A DNA stretch of 17,344 nt from an uncultured Haemophilus sp. (GTDB taxonomy: Bacteria; Pseudomonadota; Gammaproteobacteria; Enterobacterales; Pasteurellaceae), in the NCBI GenBank assembly GCA_902482195.1, contig CABSZQ010000004.1, positions 1-17,344 of the forward strand, written 5' to 3'. Positions 8,092 to 16,094 of this stretch are shown here, piece after piece (position 1 is the stretch's first letter; each line of letters opens with the position of its first letter). Made by a program: the position numbers and the translations under genes. The notes below the pieces were generated by a model. That model saw only the letters and a list, made by a program, of their open reading frames with translations. It did not search any database and was not told the DNA's origin.

Positions 8092-8130
8092 AAAAAGGGA
8101 GAAGGCGAGTGCTCTTCTCTCTTTTTATTT
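8092..8130 (+). terminator. Intrinsic terminator after bolA
   Basis: AAAAAGGGAGAAG (8092-8104) pairs with CTTCTCTCTTTTT (8114-8126) around a 9-base loop. The single mismatch is a G-U pair in + strand RNA. It is followed by a T-rich tail, 40 bases after the bolA stop. Confidence 0.88.
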
Positions 8131-8457
8131 TAAAATCATTTTGTCCGTATTCTTGATAAACGTTGGTTTAGAAATATTCACAAATATTTCACAAAAAGTA
8201 AGGGCATAAAGTGGAATAAAAGCCCATTTTTCGATAGAATAAGGCGCTTTTAATTTTCGAATTTCAATTTCTGGATGTGTAAGTCATTCCTTACTCATCG
8301 AGGAATTAAACAGATTTGAGTTTTTAAATTTATGTATCAGTTAATAACGCTTTGATCTTAAAAGTGTTTTCTGGTCACGCTCAATCGTGAGATTGCTTTT
8401 AGAGTGTATGCTTTAATCGCAATCGTGTTTTTAACCTAGAAAAGTAGTGCAAACAGT
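8131..8457 (+). promoter_or_regulatory. nqr operon upstream region: direct repeats, probable promoter, long leader
   Basis: After the bolA terminator there are 327 bases without a gene. They hold a tandem direct repeat, AAATATTCACA (8172-8182) and AAATATTTCACA (8182-8193), about one helix turn apart. Downstream is a possible promoter, GTGGAA (8211-8216), 18 bases, TAGAAT (8235-8240). The leader that would follow is about 210 bases. It contains a hairpin GATGtGTAAG/CTTACtCATC (8274-8299) and a set of short competing pairings around a repeated CAATCGTG (8382-8389 and 8420-8427). The ribosome site before nqrA is weak. The -10 box is good and the -35 poor, so a regulator may be needed. Confidence 0.5.
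8274..8299 (+). other. Hairpin in the nqrA leader
   Basis: GATGtGTAAG (8274-8283) and CTTACtCATC (8290-8299) form nine pairs with one T-T mismatch and a 6-base loop. No T-run follows, so it is not a terminator. Confidence 0.5.
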
Positions 8458-9801
8458 ATGATTACAATCAAAAAAGGCTTGGATCTTCCTATTGCAGGAA
8501 AACCAGCACAAGTAATCCATAGCGGTAACGCTGTGAATCAGGTTGCGATTCTTGGTGAAGAGTATGTGGGTATGCGTCCTTCTATGAAGGTACGTGAAGG
8601 CGATGTTGTGAAAAAAGGCCAAGTGCTTTTTGAAGACAAGAAAAACCCTGGAGTGGTTTTCACAGCCCCTGCAAGTGGTACTATCACTGTAATTAATCGT
8701 GGCGAAAAACGTGTATTACAATCTGTGGTCATTGATGTGCAAGGTAACGATCAAGTTACTTTCGCTAAATATAACGCAGGTGAGCTCAATACGCTTTCTT
8801 CTGAACAAGTTAAACAAAACCTCGTTGAATCCGGTTTGTGGACAGCGTTCCGCACCCGTCCGTTCAGCAAAGTGCCTGCCTTAGATGCAGAACCTTCTTC
8901 TCTGTTTGTAAATGCGATGGATACCAATCCTTTGGCAGCAAATCCAGAGGTGGTGTTAAAAGAGCATTGGCAAGATTTTATTGACGGTTTAACAGTATTA
9001 AGTCGTCTATTCCCAAATAAACCATTAAATCTATGTAAAGCGGGTGATAGCAATATTCCAACCGTGGATTTAGCTAACCTAAAAGTACATGATTTTGGTG
9101 GTGTTCATCCTGCTGGCTTAGTGGGTACACATATCCACTTTATCGATCCGGTTGGTGTGAATAAAACCGTATGGCACATCAATTACCAAGATGTGATTGC
9201 TGTAGGTAAATTATTCACTACAGGCGAACTTTATGTAGAACGTGTAGTTTCTCTTGCGGGTCCGCAAGTGAAAGAGCCTCGTTTAGTTCGTACCGTTATC
9301 GGTGCAAACCTTTCTCAATTAACGGCAGGTGAGTTAAAAGACGGTAATAACCGTGTGATTTCTGGTTCTGTGCTTTGTGGTCAAACTGCAAAAGGTGCTC
9401 ATGACTATTTAGGTCGTTATGCATTACAAGTTTCTGTGATTGCAGAAGGTAATGAGAAAGAGTTCTTAGGTTGGATCACTCCACAATCGAACAAATATTC
9501 GATTACCCGTACCGTATTGGGTCACTTCGGTAAGAAATTATTCAACTTCACTACCGCAGAAAATGGTGGTGAGCGTGCAATGGTACCAATCGGTAGCTAT
9601 GAGCGCGTGATGCCGTTGGATATTTTACCGACATTATTATTACGTGATTTAATCGTGGGCGATACCGACGGTTCACAAGCGTTAGGTTGTCTTGAATTAG
9701 ATGAAGAAGACTTAGCGTTATGTTCTTTCGTTTGCCCGGGCAAATATGAATACGGTTCAATCTTGCGTCAAGTATTAGATAAGATTGAGAAGGAAGGTTA
9801 A
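8458..9801 (+). CDS. nqrA: Na+-translocating NADH:quinone reductase subunit A
   Basis: NqrA is the cytoplasmic subunit of the Na+-pumping NADH dehydrogenase and has been linked to quinone binding. The 447-residue length matches the family (446 in Vibrio cholerae). The N-terminal segment [16 protein letters not shown] and the later [20 protein letters not shown] are characteristic, and the protein has no membrane helix. It is the first gene of nqrABCDEF. Its ribosome site is weak (only AAGTAG upstream), unlike the strong sites inside the operon, which may mean leader control or low initiation. nqrB starts two bases after its stop. Confidence 0.98.
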   Translation: MITIKKGLDLPIAGKPAQVIHSGNAVNQVAILGEEYVGMRPSMKVREGDVVKKGQVLFEDKKNPGVVFTAPASGTITVINRGEKRVLQSVVIDVQGNDQVTFAKYNAGELNTLSSEQVKQNLVESGLWTAFRTRPFSKVPALDAEPSSLFVNAMDTNPLAANPEVVLKEHWQDFIDGLTVLSRLFPNKPLNLCKAGDSNIPTVDLANLKVHDFGGVHPAGLVGTHIHFIDPVGVNKTVWHINYQDVIAVGKLFTTGELYVERVVSLAGPQVKEPRLVRTVIGANLSQLTAGELKDGNNRVISGSVLCGQTAKGAHDYLGRYALQVSVIAEGNEKEFLGWITPQSNKYSITRTVLGHFGKKLFNFTTAENGGERAMVPIGSYERVMPLDILPTLLLRDLIVGDTDGSQALGCLELDEEDLALCSFVCPGKYEYGSILRQVLDKIEKEG

Positions 9802-9803
9802 AA

Positions 9804-11039
9804 ATGGGTTTAAAAAATCTTTTTGAAAAAATGGAACCCGCGTTTTTACCAGGTGGTAAATACAGCAAGCTTTATCCGGTCTTTGAATCGATTTATACCT
9901 TGCTTTATACACCAGGTACGGTAACGCACAAAAACACACACGTTCGTGATGCGTTAGACTCAAAACGTATGATGATTACGGTTTTCCTTGCGTTGTTCCC
10001 TGCGATTTTTTACGGGATGTATAACGTGGGTAACCAAGCGATTCCAGCTTTAAATCAATTAGGCAATTTAGATCAATTAATTGCTAACGATTGGCACTAT
10101 GCGCTTGCAAGTTCATTAGGTTTAGACTTAACCAATAATGCAACTTGGGGTTCAAAAATGGCATTAGGGGCGATCTTCTTCTTACCAATTTACTTAGTGG
10201 TATTCACTGTTTGTACGATTTGGGAATTATTGTTCTCAGTAGTGCGTGGTCATGAAGTAAATGAAGGGATGTTCGTTTCAACCATTTTATTTGCGTTAAT
10301 CGTTCCACCAACATTGCCATTATGGCAAGCTGCACTTGGTATCAGCTTTGGTATCGTGGTAGCGAAAGAAATCTTCGGTGGTGTAGGTCGTAACTTTATG
10401 AACCCTGCGCTTGCTGGTCGTGCATTCTTATTCTTCGCTTATCCAGCTCAAATTTCCGGTGACTTAGTATGGACTGCTGCAGATGGTTTCTCTGGTGCAA
10501 CCGCACTTTCACAATGGTCTCAAGGTGGTCAAGCAGCATTACAACACACTGTAACCGGTCAACCTATTACTTGGATGGATGCATTCATCGGTAATATTCC
10601 TGGTTCAATGGGTGAGGTTTCAACGCTTGCGTTATTAATCGGTGGTGCGTTAATTGTATTCACCCGTATTGCTTCTTGGCGCATTATGGCTGGTGTCATG
10701 ATCGGTATGATTGGTACAGCAACCTTATTCAACTTAATCGGTTCTGATTCTAACCAAATGTTCTCAATGCCTTGGCATTGGCACTTTGTATTAGGTGGTT
10801 TTGCACTTGGTATGATCTTCATGGCTACAGACCCTGTATCAGCTTCATTTACCAACACGGGTAAATGGTGGTACGGTGCGTTAATTGGCGTGATGGCGGT
10901 ATTAATTCGTACAGTGAACCCAGCTTATCCAGAAGGGATGATGTTAGCGATTTTATTTGCAAACTTATTTGCACCAATTTTCGACTACATCGTGGTTCAA
11001 GCAAATATCAAACGTCGGAGAGCAAGAACAAATGGCTAA
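9804..11039 (+). CDS. nqrB: Na+-translocating NADH:quinone reductase subunit B
   Basis: NqrB is the large membrane subunit that carries covalent FMN and riboflavin and forms much of the Na+ path. The 411-residue protein has multiple membrane helices. The flavin-attachment motif SGAT lies at 230-233, with Thr233 as the expected FMN site (Thr236 in V. cholerae). AAGGAAGG just before the nqrA stop is its ribosome site. Its last eight bases overlap the nqrC start. An exact uptake signal covers the codons for Thr233-Ala-Leu. Confidence 0.98.
   Translation: MGLKNLFEKMEPAFLPGGKYSKLYPVFESIYTLLYTPGTVTHKNTHVRDALDSKRMMITVFLALFPAIFYGMYNVGNQAIPALNQLGNLDQLIANDWHYALASSLGLDLTNNATWGSKMALGAIFFLPIYLVVFTVCTIWELLFSVVRGHEVNEGMFVSTILFALIVPPTLPLWQAALGISFGIVVAKEIFGGVGRNFMNPALAGRAFLFFAYPAQISGDLVWTAADGFSGATALSQWSQGGQAALQHTVTGQPITWMDAFIGNIPGSMGEVSTLALLIGGALIVFTRIASWRIMAGVMIGMIGTATLFNLIGSDSNQMFSMPWHWHFVLGGFALGMIFMATDPVSASFTNTGKWWYGALIGVMAVLIRTVNPAYPEGMMLAILFANLFAPIFDYIVVQANIKRRRARTNG
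10500..10508 (-). repeat. DNA uptake signal within the NqrB flavin-site codons
   Basis: Exact ACCGCACTT, in frame as Thr233-Ala234-Leu235 of NqrB; the Thr is the expected FMN attachment residue. Confidence 0.9.
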
Positions 11040-11823
11040 ATTTAATAAAGATAGCGTTAGCGGTACAGTTACCGTTGTTGTGTTGCTAAGTTTAGTGTGT
11101 TCTATCGTGGTTTCTGGTGCTGCAGTAGCATTAAAATCCAAACAAGATGAACAAAAAGCACTCGACGTTCAACGTAACATTTTAACTGTTGCTGGCTTAA
11201 TGAAAGAAGATAATGCATCAGTAATTAAAGACACTTACAGCAAATTTATTGAACCACGTTTAGTTGATTTGCAAAGTGGTGATTACGTTCAAGCTTCAGC
11301 AGAAGAAATTAATAAATTTGAACCTAAAGATGCCGTTAAAGATCCAGCTAAAAGCCAAGCTATCCCAGCTGAGGCAGATAAAGCAGGAATCAAGGTTCGT
11401 GCAAACCAAGCACGTGTTTATCTTGTAAAAGATGAACAAGGCAATGTAACCCAAGTGGTATTACCAATGTATGGCCGTGGTTTATGGTCAACCATGTATG
11501 GTTTTGTTTCTGTTGCACCAGATGCGAATACCATCAAAGGTATTACTTACTATGATCAAGGTGAAACAGCCGGTCTTGGGGGCGAAATTGCGAACCCTCG
11601 TTGGCAAGCACAGTTTGTCGATAAAAAATTATTCGATGAACAAGGTAACCAAAAATTCAAAATCTACAAAGGTAGCTCTGCTGCAGATAAAGAGCACGGT
11701 GTAGATGGTTTATCAGGTGCAACTTTAACCAGTAACGGTGTTCAAGGTTCATTTGATTATTGGTTCAGCCAAAATGGCTTTGGTCCATTCTTAGCGAAAT
11801 TTAAAGCAGGAGAAATCAAATAA
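11032..11823 (+). CDS. nqrC: Na+-translocating NADH:quinone reductase subunit C
   Basis: NqrC is anchored by one N-terminal membrane helix (about residues 11-33) and holds a second covalent FMN in its periplasmic domain. The 263-residue length is near the V. cholerae protein (257). The motif SGAT at 228-231 (in [13 protein letters not shown]) gives Thr231 as the attachment site (Thr225 in V. cholerae). The start chosen is ATG at 11032 ([10 protein letters not shown]), because it gives the normal N-terminus right before the helix. An earlier in-frame ATG at 10957 would add 25 polar residues lying inside nqrB. It overlaps nqrB by eight bases and nqrD by one. Confidence 0.97.
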   Translation: MAKFNKDSVSGTVTVVVLLSLVCSIVVSGAAVALKSKQDEQKALDVQRNILTVAGLMKEDNASVIKDTYSKFIEPRLVDLQSGDYVQASAEEINKFEPKDAVKDPAKSQAIPAEADKAGIKVRANQARVYLVKDEQGNVTQVVLPMYGRGLWSTMYGFVSVAPDANTIKGITYYDQGETAGLGGEIANPRWQAQFVDKKLFDEQGNQKFKIYKGSSAADKEHGVDGLSGATLTSNGVQGSFDYWFSQNGFGPFLAKFKAGEIK

Positions 11824-12452
11824 TGGCTGATGCAAAAGTAAATTTAAAAGGTCTTTTATTCGATCCTATTGTTAAAAATAACCCGATTGCCTTGCAAATT
11901 TTGGGTATCTGTTCTGCATTAGCGGTAACAACCCAATTACAAACAGCGATCGTTATGGCGATTGCGGTAAGTTTGGTAACCGGTTTTTCCAGTTTGTTTA
12001 TTTCATTGATTCGTAACTATATTCCAAATAGTATCCGTATCATTGTGCAACTGGCGATTATCGCGTCTTTAGTAATCTTGGTTGACCAAGTATTAAAAGC
12101 TTATGCTTATGGTTTATCTAAACAGCTCTCTGTATTCGTCGGTCTTATCATTACAAACTGTATCGTAATGGGCCGTGCAGAAGCGTTTGCGATGAAATCA
12201 CCACCGTTAGAAAGCTTTGTTGACGGTATCGGTAATGGTTTAGGTTATGGTGCGATCTTATTAATTGTCGCCACATTACGTGAATTAATCGGTTCTGGTC
12301 GTTTGTTTGGTTTCCCTGTATTCCAAACTATTCAAGACGGCGGTTGGTATCAACCAAACGGTTTATTCCTTCTTGCACCAAGTGCGTTCTTTATTATCGG
12401 CTTCGTTATTTGGGGCTTAAGAACGTGGAAACCTGAGCAACAGGAGAAATAA
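11823..12452 (+). CDS. nqrD: Na+-translocating NADH:quinone reductase subunit D
   Basis: NqrD is a small membrane subunit that, with NqrE, forms a pair of inverted helical bundles holding an iron centre within the membrane. The 209-residue protein has about six hydrophobic segments. Cys30 (LGIC) and Cys113 (ITNCIVMG) correspond to the iron-ligand cysteines of the V. cholerae protein (29 and 112). Its ATG shares a base with the nqrC stop (TAATG) and is preceded by AGGAG, so translation is likely coupled. Confidence 0.97.
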   Translation: MADAKVNLKGLLFDPIVKNNPIALQILGICSALAVTTQLQTAIVMAIAVSLVTGFSSLFISLIRNYIPNSIRIIVQLAIIASLVILVDQVLKAYAYGLSKQLSVFVGLIITNCIVMGRAEAFAMKSPPLESFVDGIGNGLGYGAILLIVATLRELIGSGRLFGFPVFQTIQDGGWYQPNGLFLLAPSAFFIIGFVIWGLRTWKPEQQEK

Positions 12453-12455
12453 TCA

Positions 12456-13052
12456 ATGGAACATTATATTAGCCTATTCGTGAAGGCGATCTTCATTGAA
12501 AACATGGCGCTCTCTTTCTTCTTAGGGATGTGTACTTTCCTTGCGGTTTCTAAGAAAGTTTCTACGGCGTTTGGCCTTGGTGTTGCGGTAACAGTGGTAC
12601 TTGGTATTGCGGTACCGGCTAACCAATTTGTATACGAACATGTATTAAAAGATGGCGCATTGGTAGAAGGTGTAAGCCTTGAGTTTTTAAACTTTATTAC
12701 CTTTATCGGGATTATTGCGGGTCTTGTTCAATTACTTGAAATGACTTTAGATAAATTCTTCCCGGCACTTTATAACGCATTAGGTATTTTCCTTCCACTT
12801 ATCGCCGTAAACTGTGCGATCTTTGGTGGTGTATCTTTTGCGGTACAACGTGAATACACTTTTGCAGAATCTGCAGTTTATGGTGTGGGTGCAGGGTTAG
12901 GTTGGATGTTAGCAATCGTTGCGCTTGCAGGCTTAACCGAAAAAATGAAATATGCCGATGTACCGGCAGGCTTAAAAGGATTAGGGATTACCTTTATTAC
13001 TGCAGGCTTGATGGCGCTTGGCTTTATGTCATTCTCTGGAATTCAGTTATAA
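12456..13052 (+). CDS. nqrE: Na+-translocating NADH:quinone reductase subunit E
   Basis: NqrE pairs with NqrD and supplies the other two cysteines of the intramembrane iron centre. The 198-residue membrane protein has Cys26 (LGMC) and Cys120 (AVNCAIFGG) at the same positions as in V. cholerae. It starts three bases after the nqrD stop and its ribosome site AGGAG lies in the end of nqrD. NqrD and NqrE are related to each other and to the Rnf subunits RnfE and RnfA. The surrounding nqrA and nqrF show that this is NQR and not Rnf. Confidence 0.97.
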   Translation: MEHYISLFVKAIFIENMALSFFLGMCTFLAVSKKVSTAFGLGVAVTVVLGIAVPANQFVYEHVLKDGALVEGVSLEFLNFITFIGIIAGLVQLLEMTLDKFFPALYNALGIFLPLIAVNCAIFGGVSFAVQREYTFAESAVYGVGAGLGWMLAIVALAGLTEKMKYADVPAGLKGLGITFITAGLMALGFMSFSGIQL

Positions 13053-13062
13053 GGAGGCATAA

Positions 13063-14298
13063 ATGAGCGAATCTTCAATTTTATTATTAGGTGTTGCGGC
13101 ATTTACGGTTATCCTTTTAGTGCTCGTTGCGATTATTTTATTCGCTAAATCAAAATTAGTGGATTCTGGTGATATCACCATTTCTATTAATGACGATCCT
13201 GAAAAAGCGATCACTTTACCTGCTGGCGGTAAATTACTTGGTGCATTAGCAAGTAAAGGTATCTTCGTTTCTTCTGCTTGTGGTGGCGGTGGCTCTTGTG
13301 GCCAATGTATTGTGAAAGTGAAAAGTGGCGGTGGTGAAATTCTCCCAACTGAACTTTCTCATATTAATAAACGTGAAGCAAAAGAAGGTTATCGTTTAGC
13401 TTGCCAAGTGAATGTAAAAGGCAATATGGACGTTGAACTTCCAGAAGAAATTTTCGGTGTGAAAAAATGGGAATGTACTGTTATTTCTAACGATAACAAA
13501 GCAACCTTCATCAAAGAGCTTAAATTAGCGATTCCTGAAGGTGAAGAAGTTCCTTTCCGTGCGGGTGGTTATATCCAAATCGAAGCTGATCCACATACGG
13601 TTTACTATAAAGATTTCGATATTCCAGAAGAATACCACGAAGACTGGGACAAATACGATTTATGGCGTTATGTGTCTAAAGTGGATGAGCATATTATCCG
13701 TGCTTACTCAATGGCTTCATACCCAGAAGAGAAAGGCATCATTATGCTTAACGTGCGTATTGCAACGCCTCCACCACGTCAACCTGATGCACCTCCAGGT
13801 CAAATGTCTTCTTACATTTGGTCATTAAAACCAGGTGATAAAGTGACAATTTCTGGTCCATTCGGTGAATTCTTCGCGAAAGAAACTGATAATGAGATGG
13901 TCTTCATCGGTGGTGGTGCAGGTATGGCACCAATGCGTTCTCATATCTTTGACCAATTAAAACGTTTACACTCTAAACGTAAAATGTCATTCTGGTATGG
14001 TGCACGTTCTAAACGTGAAATGTTCTATGTTGAAGATTTTGATCAGCTTCAAGCAGAAAATCCGAACTTTACATGGCATGTGGCATTATCTGATCCGTTA
14101 CCGGAAGATAACTGGACTGGTTACACCGGCTTTATTCACAATGTACTTTATGAAAACTACTTGAAAAATCATGAAGCACCAGAAGATTGTGAATACTACA
14201 TGTGTGGACCTCCAGTGATGAACGCTGCGGTAATCAAAATGTTGAAAGACCTCGGTGTTGAAGATGAAAACATCTTATTAGATGACTTCGGTGGTTGA
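13063..14298 (+). CDS. nqrF: Na+-translocating NADH:quinone reductase subunit F
   Basis: NqrF is the electron entry subunit: it oxidises NADH and passes electrons through FAD to a 2Fe-2S centre. The 411-residue protein has one N-terminal membrane helix (about 5-28). A ferredoxin domain follows with cysteines at 73, 79, 82 and 114 (CX5CX2C...C), then an FAD domain with RAYSMAS at 213-219. The NADH domain has GGGAGMAP at 283-290 and CGPP at 381-384. All cofactor residues are present. AAGGAGG lies 5 bases before the ATG, the strongest ribosome site of the operon. The gene is followed by the uptake-signal hairpin. Confidence 0.98.
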   Translation: MSESSILLLGVAAFTVILLVLVAIILFAKSKLVDSGDITISINDDPEKAITLPAGGKLLGALASKGIFVSSACGGGGSCGQCIVKVKSGGGEILPTELSHINKREAKEGYRLACQVNVKGNMDVELPEEIFGVKKWECTVISNDNKATFIKELKLAIPEGEEVPFRAGGYIQIEADPHTVYYKDFDIPEEYHEDWDKYDLWRYVSKVDEHIIRAYSMASYPEEKGIIMLNVRIATPPPRQPDAPPGQMSSYIWSLKPGDKVTISGPFGEFFAKETDNEMVFIGGGAGMAPMRSHIFDQLKRLHSKRKMSFWYGARSKREMFYVEDFDQLQAENPNFTWHVALSDPLPEDNWTGYTGFIHNVLYENYLKNHEAPEDCEYYMCGPPVMNAAVIKMLKDLGVEDENILLDDFGG

Positions 14299-14326
14299 TT
14301 TTAGTTAACCCAAACATCATGAAAAC

Positions 14327-14360
14327 TGACCGCACTTTGTGATGAAGTGCGGTCAATATT
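14327..14360 (+). terminator. Inverted uptake-signal pair acting as terminator after nqrF
   Basis: TGACCGCACTT (14327-14337) and AAGTGCGGTCA (14345-14355) form a perfect 11-pair stem with a 7-base loop, followed by a short A/T tail. Both arms contain an exact uptake signal (14329-14337 and 14345-14353). Such inverted pairs are known to serve as terminators in Haemophilus. The tail is not a full T-run, so some read-through to apbE is plausible. Confidence 0.75.
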
Positions 14361-14371
14361 TAAGGTGTTTT

Positions 14372-14389
14372 TAGAAAATTTTCTATGAT
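14372..14389 (+). promoter_or_regulatory. Palindrome and possible -10 box upstream of apbE
   Basis: TAGAAAATTTTCTA (14372-14385) is a perfect 14-base palindrome. It overlaps TATGAT (14384-14389), a five-of-six match to a -10 box, 53 bases before the apbE start. No good -35 is present. It may let apbE-nqrM be transcribed separately from nqrA-F. Confidence 0.35.
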
Positions 14390-14442
14390 TACAGGTAAGT
14401 TTTGTTGAGTTTGCCGGTAATTCACAGATGTAGGAAATCCAG

Positions 14443-15483
14443 ATGAAAAAATTAATAAGCGGTATCATGGCGGTGGCAATGGCATTAAGTCTTGCTGCCT
14501 GTCAAAAAGAAACAAAAGTTATCTCATTAAGTGGTAAAACAATGGGAACAACTTATCATGTTAAATACCTTGATGAAGGCTCAATGAAAGCAACATCTGA
14601 AAAGACGCATGAAGAAATTGAAGCTATCTTAAAAGATGTGAACGCGAAAATGTCCACTTACAAAAAAGATTCGGAATTGAGTCGTTTCAATCAAAATACC
14701 CAAGTGAATACACCGATTGAGATTTCAGCAGATTTTGCCAAAGTATTGGCCGAAGCGATTCGTTTAAATAAAGTGACTGAAGGTGCATTGGATGTAACTG
14801 TTGGCCCTGTCGTTAATTTATGGGGATTTGGCCCGGAAAAACGTCCAGAAAAACAACCTACACCAGAACAATTAGCTGAACGCCAAGCTTGGGTTGGTAT
14901 TGATAAAATTGCCCTCGATATGAGTGCTGCCAAACCGACATTAAGCAAAGCACTTCCTCAAGTTTATGTCGATTTGTCCTCGATTGCTAAAGGCTTTGGC
15001 GTTGATCTGGTCGCTGAAAAGTTAGAACAATTAAATGCTCAGAATTACATGGTTGAAATCGGCGGAGAAATTCGTGCGAAAGGAAAAAATATTGAAGGCA
15101 AACCTTGGCAGATCGCAATTGAAAAACCAACTACAACAGGTGAAAGAGCGGTTGAAGCTGTCATTGGATTAGACAATATGGGAATGGCAAGTTCTGGCGA
15201 TTATCGAATTTACTTTGAAGAAAATGGTAAACGCTTTGCTCATGAAATTGATCCGAAAACAGGTTATCCAATTCAGCATCATTTAGCCTCAATTACGGTA
15301 CTTGCACCAACTTCAATGACTGCAGATGGCTTATCAACAGGGTTATTTGTGCTTGGTGAAGACAAGGCGTTAGAAGTGGCTGAGAAAAATAATCTTGCCG
15401 TTTATTTAATCATTAAAACAGATAATGGTTTTGTGACAAAATCATCCTCTGCTTTCAAAAAATTAACAGAAACAAAAGAATAG
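14443..15483 (+). CDS. apbE: FAD:protein FMN transferase (ApbE)
   Basis: ApbE takes FMN from FAD and links it by a phosphoester bond to a Thr in SGAT-type motifs, which are present in NqrB and NqrC. The 346-residue protein is a lipoprotein: the signal peptide ends in LAAC with Cys20, so it acts on the periplasmic side. Family features include GKTMGTTYHV (31-40), VEIGGEIRAKG, HEIDPKTGYPI, and Asp295 and Thr299, spaced like the Mg2+ ligands of the Treponema enzyme. AGGA lies 7 bases before the ATG. It directly follows the nqr genes whose products it modifies. Confidence 0.97.
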   Translation: MKKLISGIMAVAMALSLAACQKETKVISLSGKTMGTTYHVKYLDEGSMKATSEKTHEEIEAILKDVNAKMSTYKKDSELSRFNQNTQVNTPIEISADFAKVLAEAIRLNKVTEGALDVTVGPVVNLWGFGPEKRPEKQPTPEQLAERQAWVGIDKIALDMSAAKPTLSKALPQVYVDLSSIAKGFGVDLVAEKLEQLNAQNYMVEIGGEIRAKGKNIEGKPWQIAIEKPTTTGERAVEAVIGLDNMGMASSGDYRIYFEENGKRFAHEIDPKTGYPIQHHLASITVLAPTSMTADGLSTGLFVLGEDKALEVAEKNNLAVYLIIKTDNGFVTKSSSAFKKLTETKE

Positions 15484-15485
15484 TT

Positions 15486-15746
15486 ATGCAAACTTTATTT
15501 TTTACTTTAATCGCTTTCGTCGTAATTATATTGTTGATGTCTATCGGATTTATTATCAAAAAACAAAGTTTAAAAGGCAGCTGCGGTGGTTTATCTACCC
15601 TTGGTATTGCCAAAGCTTGTGATTGTGATAAACCTTGCGACACGCTTCAATCAAAATTAGATGCGGGCGATAAACAAGCAAAAGCCGAATATGAGCAAAA
15701 ATTTGCGAAAAAAGATGGTGATTCGCAATTTTATGAAGTGAAGTAG
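15486..15746 (+). CDS. nqrM: Na+-NQR maturation protein NqrM
   Basis: NqrM (DUF539) is needed for assembly of active Na+-NQR and is thought to deliver iron for the NqrD/NqrE centre. The 86-residue protein has one N-terminal membrane helix (about 4-24) and four conserved cysteines at 33, 45, 47 and 51 (SCGG and ACDCDKPC), followed by a charged tail. It starts two bases after the apbE stop, so the two are co-transcribed. Its ribosome site is weak and it may rely on coupling. Size, helix and cysteine spacing agree with the family. Confidence 0.95.
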   Translation: MQTLFFTLIAFVVIILLMSIGFIIKKQSLKGSCGGLSTLGIAKACDCDKPCDTLQSKLDAGDKQAKAEYEQKFAKKDGDSQFYEVK

Positions 15747-15776
15747 TTCCATTTAACGTTGTGATGAGAGAACAGT

Positions 15777-15983
15777 ATGCCCTATGTCAATATTAAAGTG
15801 ACCGGTGGAGCAGAGGCGCCGACAGCTAAACAAAAAGCAGAGTTAATTGAAGGTGTCACCCATTTATTACAGAAAGTGTTAAACAAAAATCCCGAAACGA
15901 CAGTGGTGGTTATTGACGAAGTCGATATGGATAACTGGGGGATTGGAGGGAAAACGGTAACTTCTCGACGTTCAATGAAGTGA
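15777..15983 (+). CDS. 4-oxalocrotonate tautomerase-like small protein
   Basis: This 68-residue protein belongs to the 4-oxalocrotonate tautomerase superfamily, in which an N-terminal Pro freed by Met removal is the catalytic base. MPYVNIKVTGG gives Pro1, and DNWGIGGK near the end matches the family's FGIGG region. The arginines at positions 11 and 39 of the classical enzyme are not seen: GGAEAP and TVVVID stand in those places. The substrate is therefore unlikely to be a dicarboxylate like 4-oxalocrotonate. It lies 30 bases after nqrM with GAGAGAA as ribosome site and no terminator between, so it is probably transcribed with apbE-nqrM. No NQR role is known for it. Confidence 0.85.
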   Translation: MPYVNIKVTGGAEAPTAKQKAELIEGVTHLLQKVLNKNPETTVVVIDEVDMDNWGIGGKTVTSRRSMK

Positions 15984-16006
15984 TCATGCCGTAACCTGTA
16001 TGAAAG

Positions 16007-16030
16007 TGCCCGAAATTGTCGGGCATTTTT
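16007..16030 (+). terminator. Intrinsic terminator after the tautomerase gene
   Basis: TGCCCGA (16007-16013) and TCGGGCA (16019-16025) form a perfect stem with a 5-base loop, followed by TTTTT. It ends the apbE-nqrM-tautomerase unit. Confidence 0.93.
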
Positions 16031-16055
16031 ACTCTTACTTGATTTGCGGTAGAAT
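16028..16055 (+). promoter_or_regulatory. Possible mnmA promoter
   Basis: TTTACT (16028-16033) and TAGAAT (16050-16055) are 16 bases apart, giving a start near 16062 and a leader of about 33 bases. The -35 overlaps the T-run of the preceding terminator. The -35 is weak and the -10 good. Confidence 0.45.
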
Positions 16056-16094
16056 GCCCAATTATTTATTTAGTGGAACATTTATTACTAAACT

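Noticed and set aside
8332..8355. A 7-codon ORF (MYQLITL) in the nqrA leader
   Set aside because: It has no convincing Shine-Dalgarno and is short enough to occur by chance.
10957..11031. An upstream in-frame ATG extending nqrC by 25 residues
   Set aside because: The extension is polar, lies wholly inside nqrB, and hides the normal NqrC N-terminus; ATG at 11032 puts the membrane helix where the family has it.
12456..13052. NqrE/NqrD as Rnf complex subunits (RnfA/RnfE)
   Set aside because: The families are related, but the adjacent nqrA, nqrB, nqrC and nqrF and the absence of rnfB or rnfG features make this NQR.
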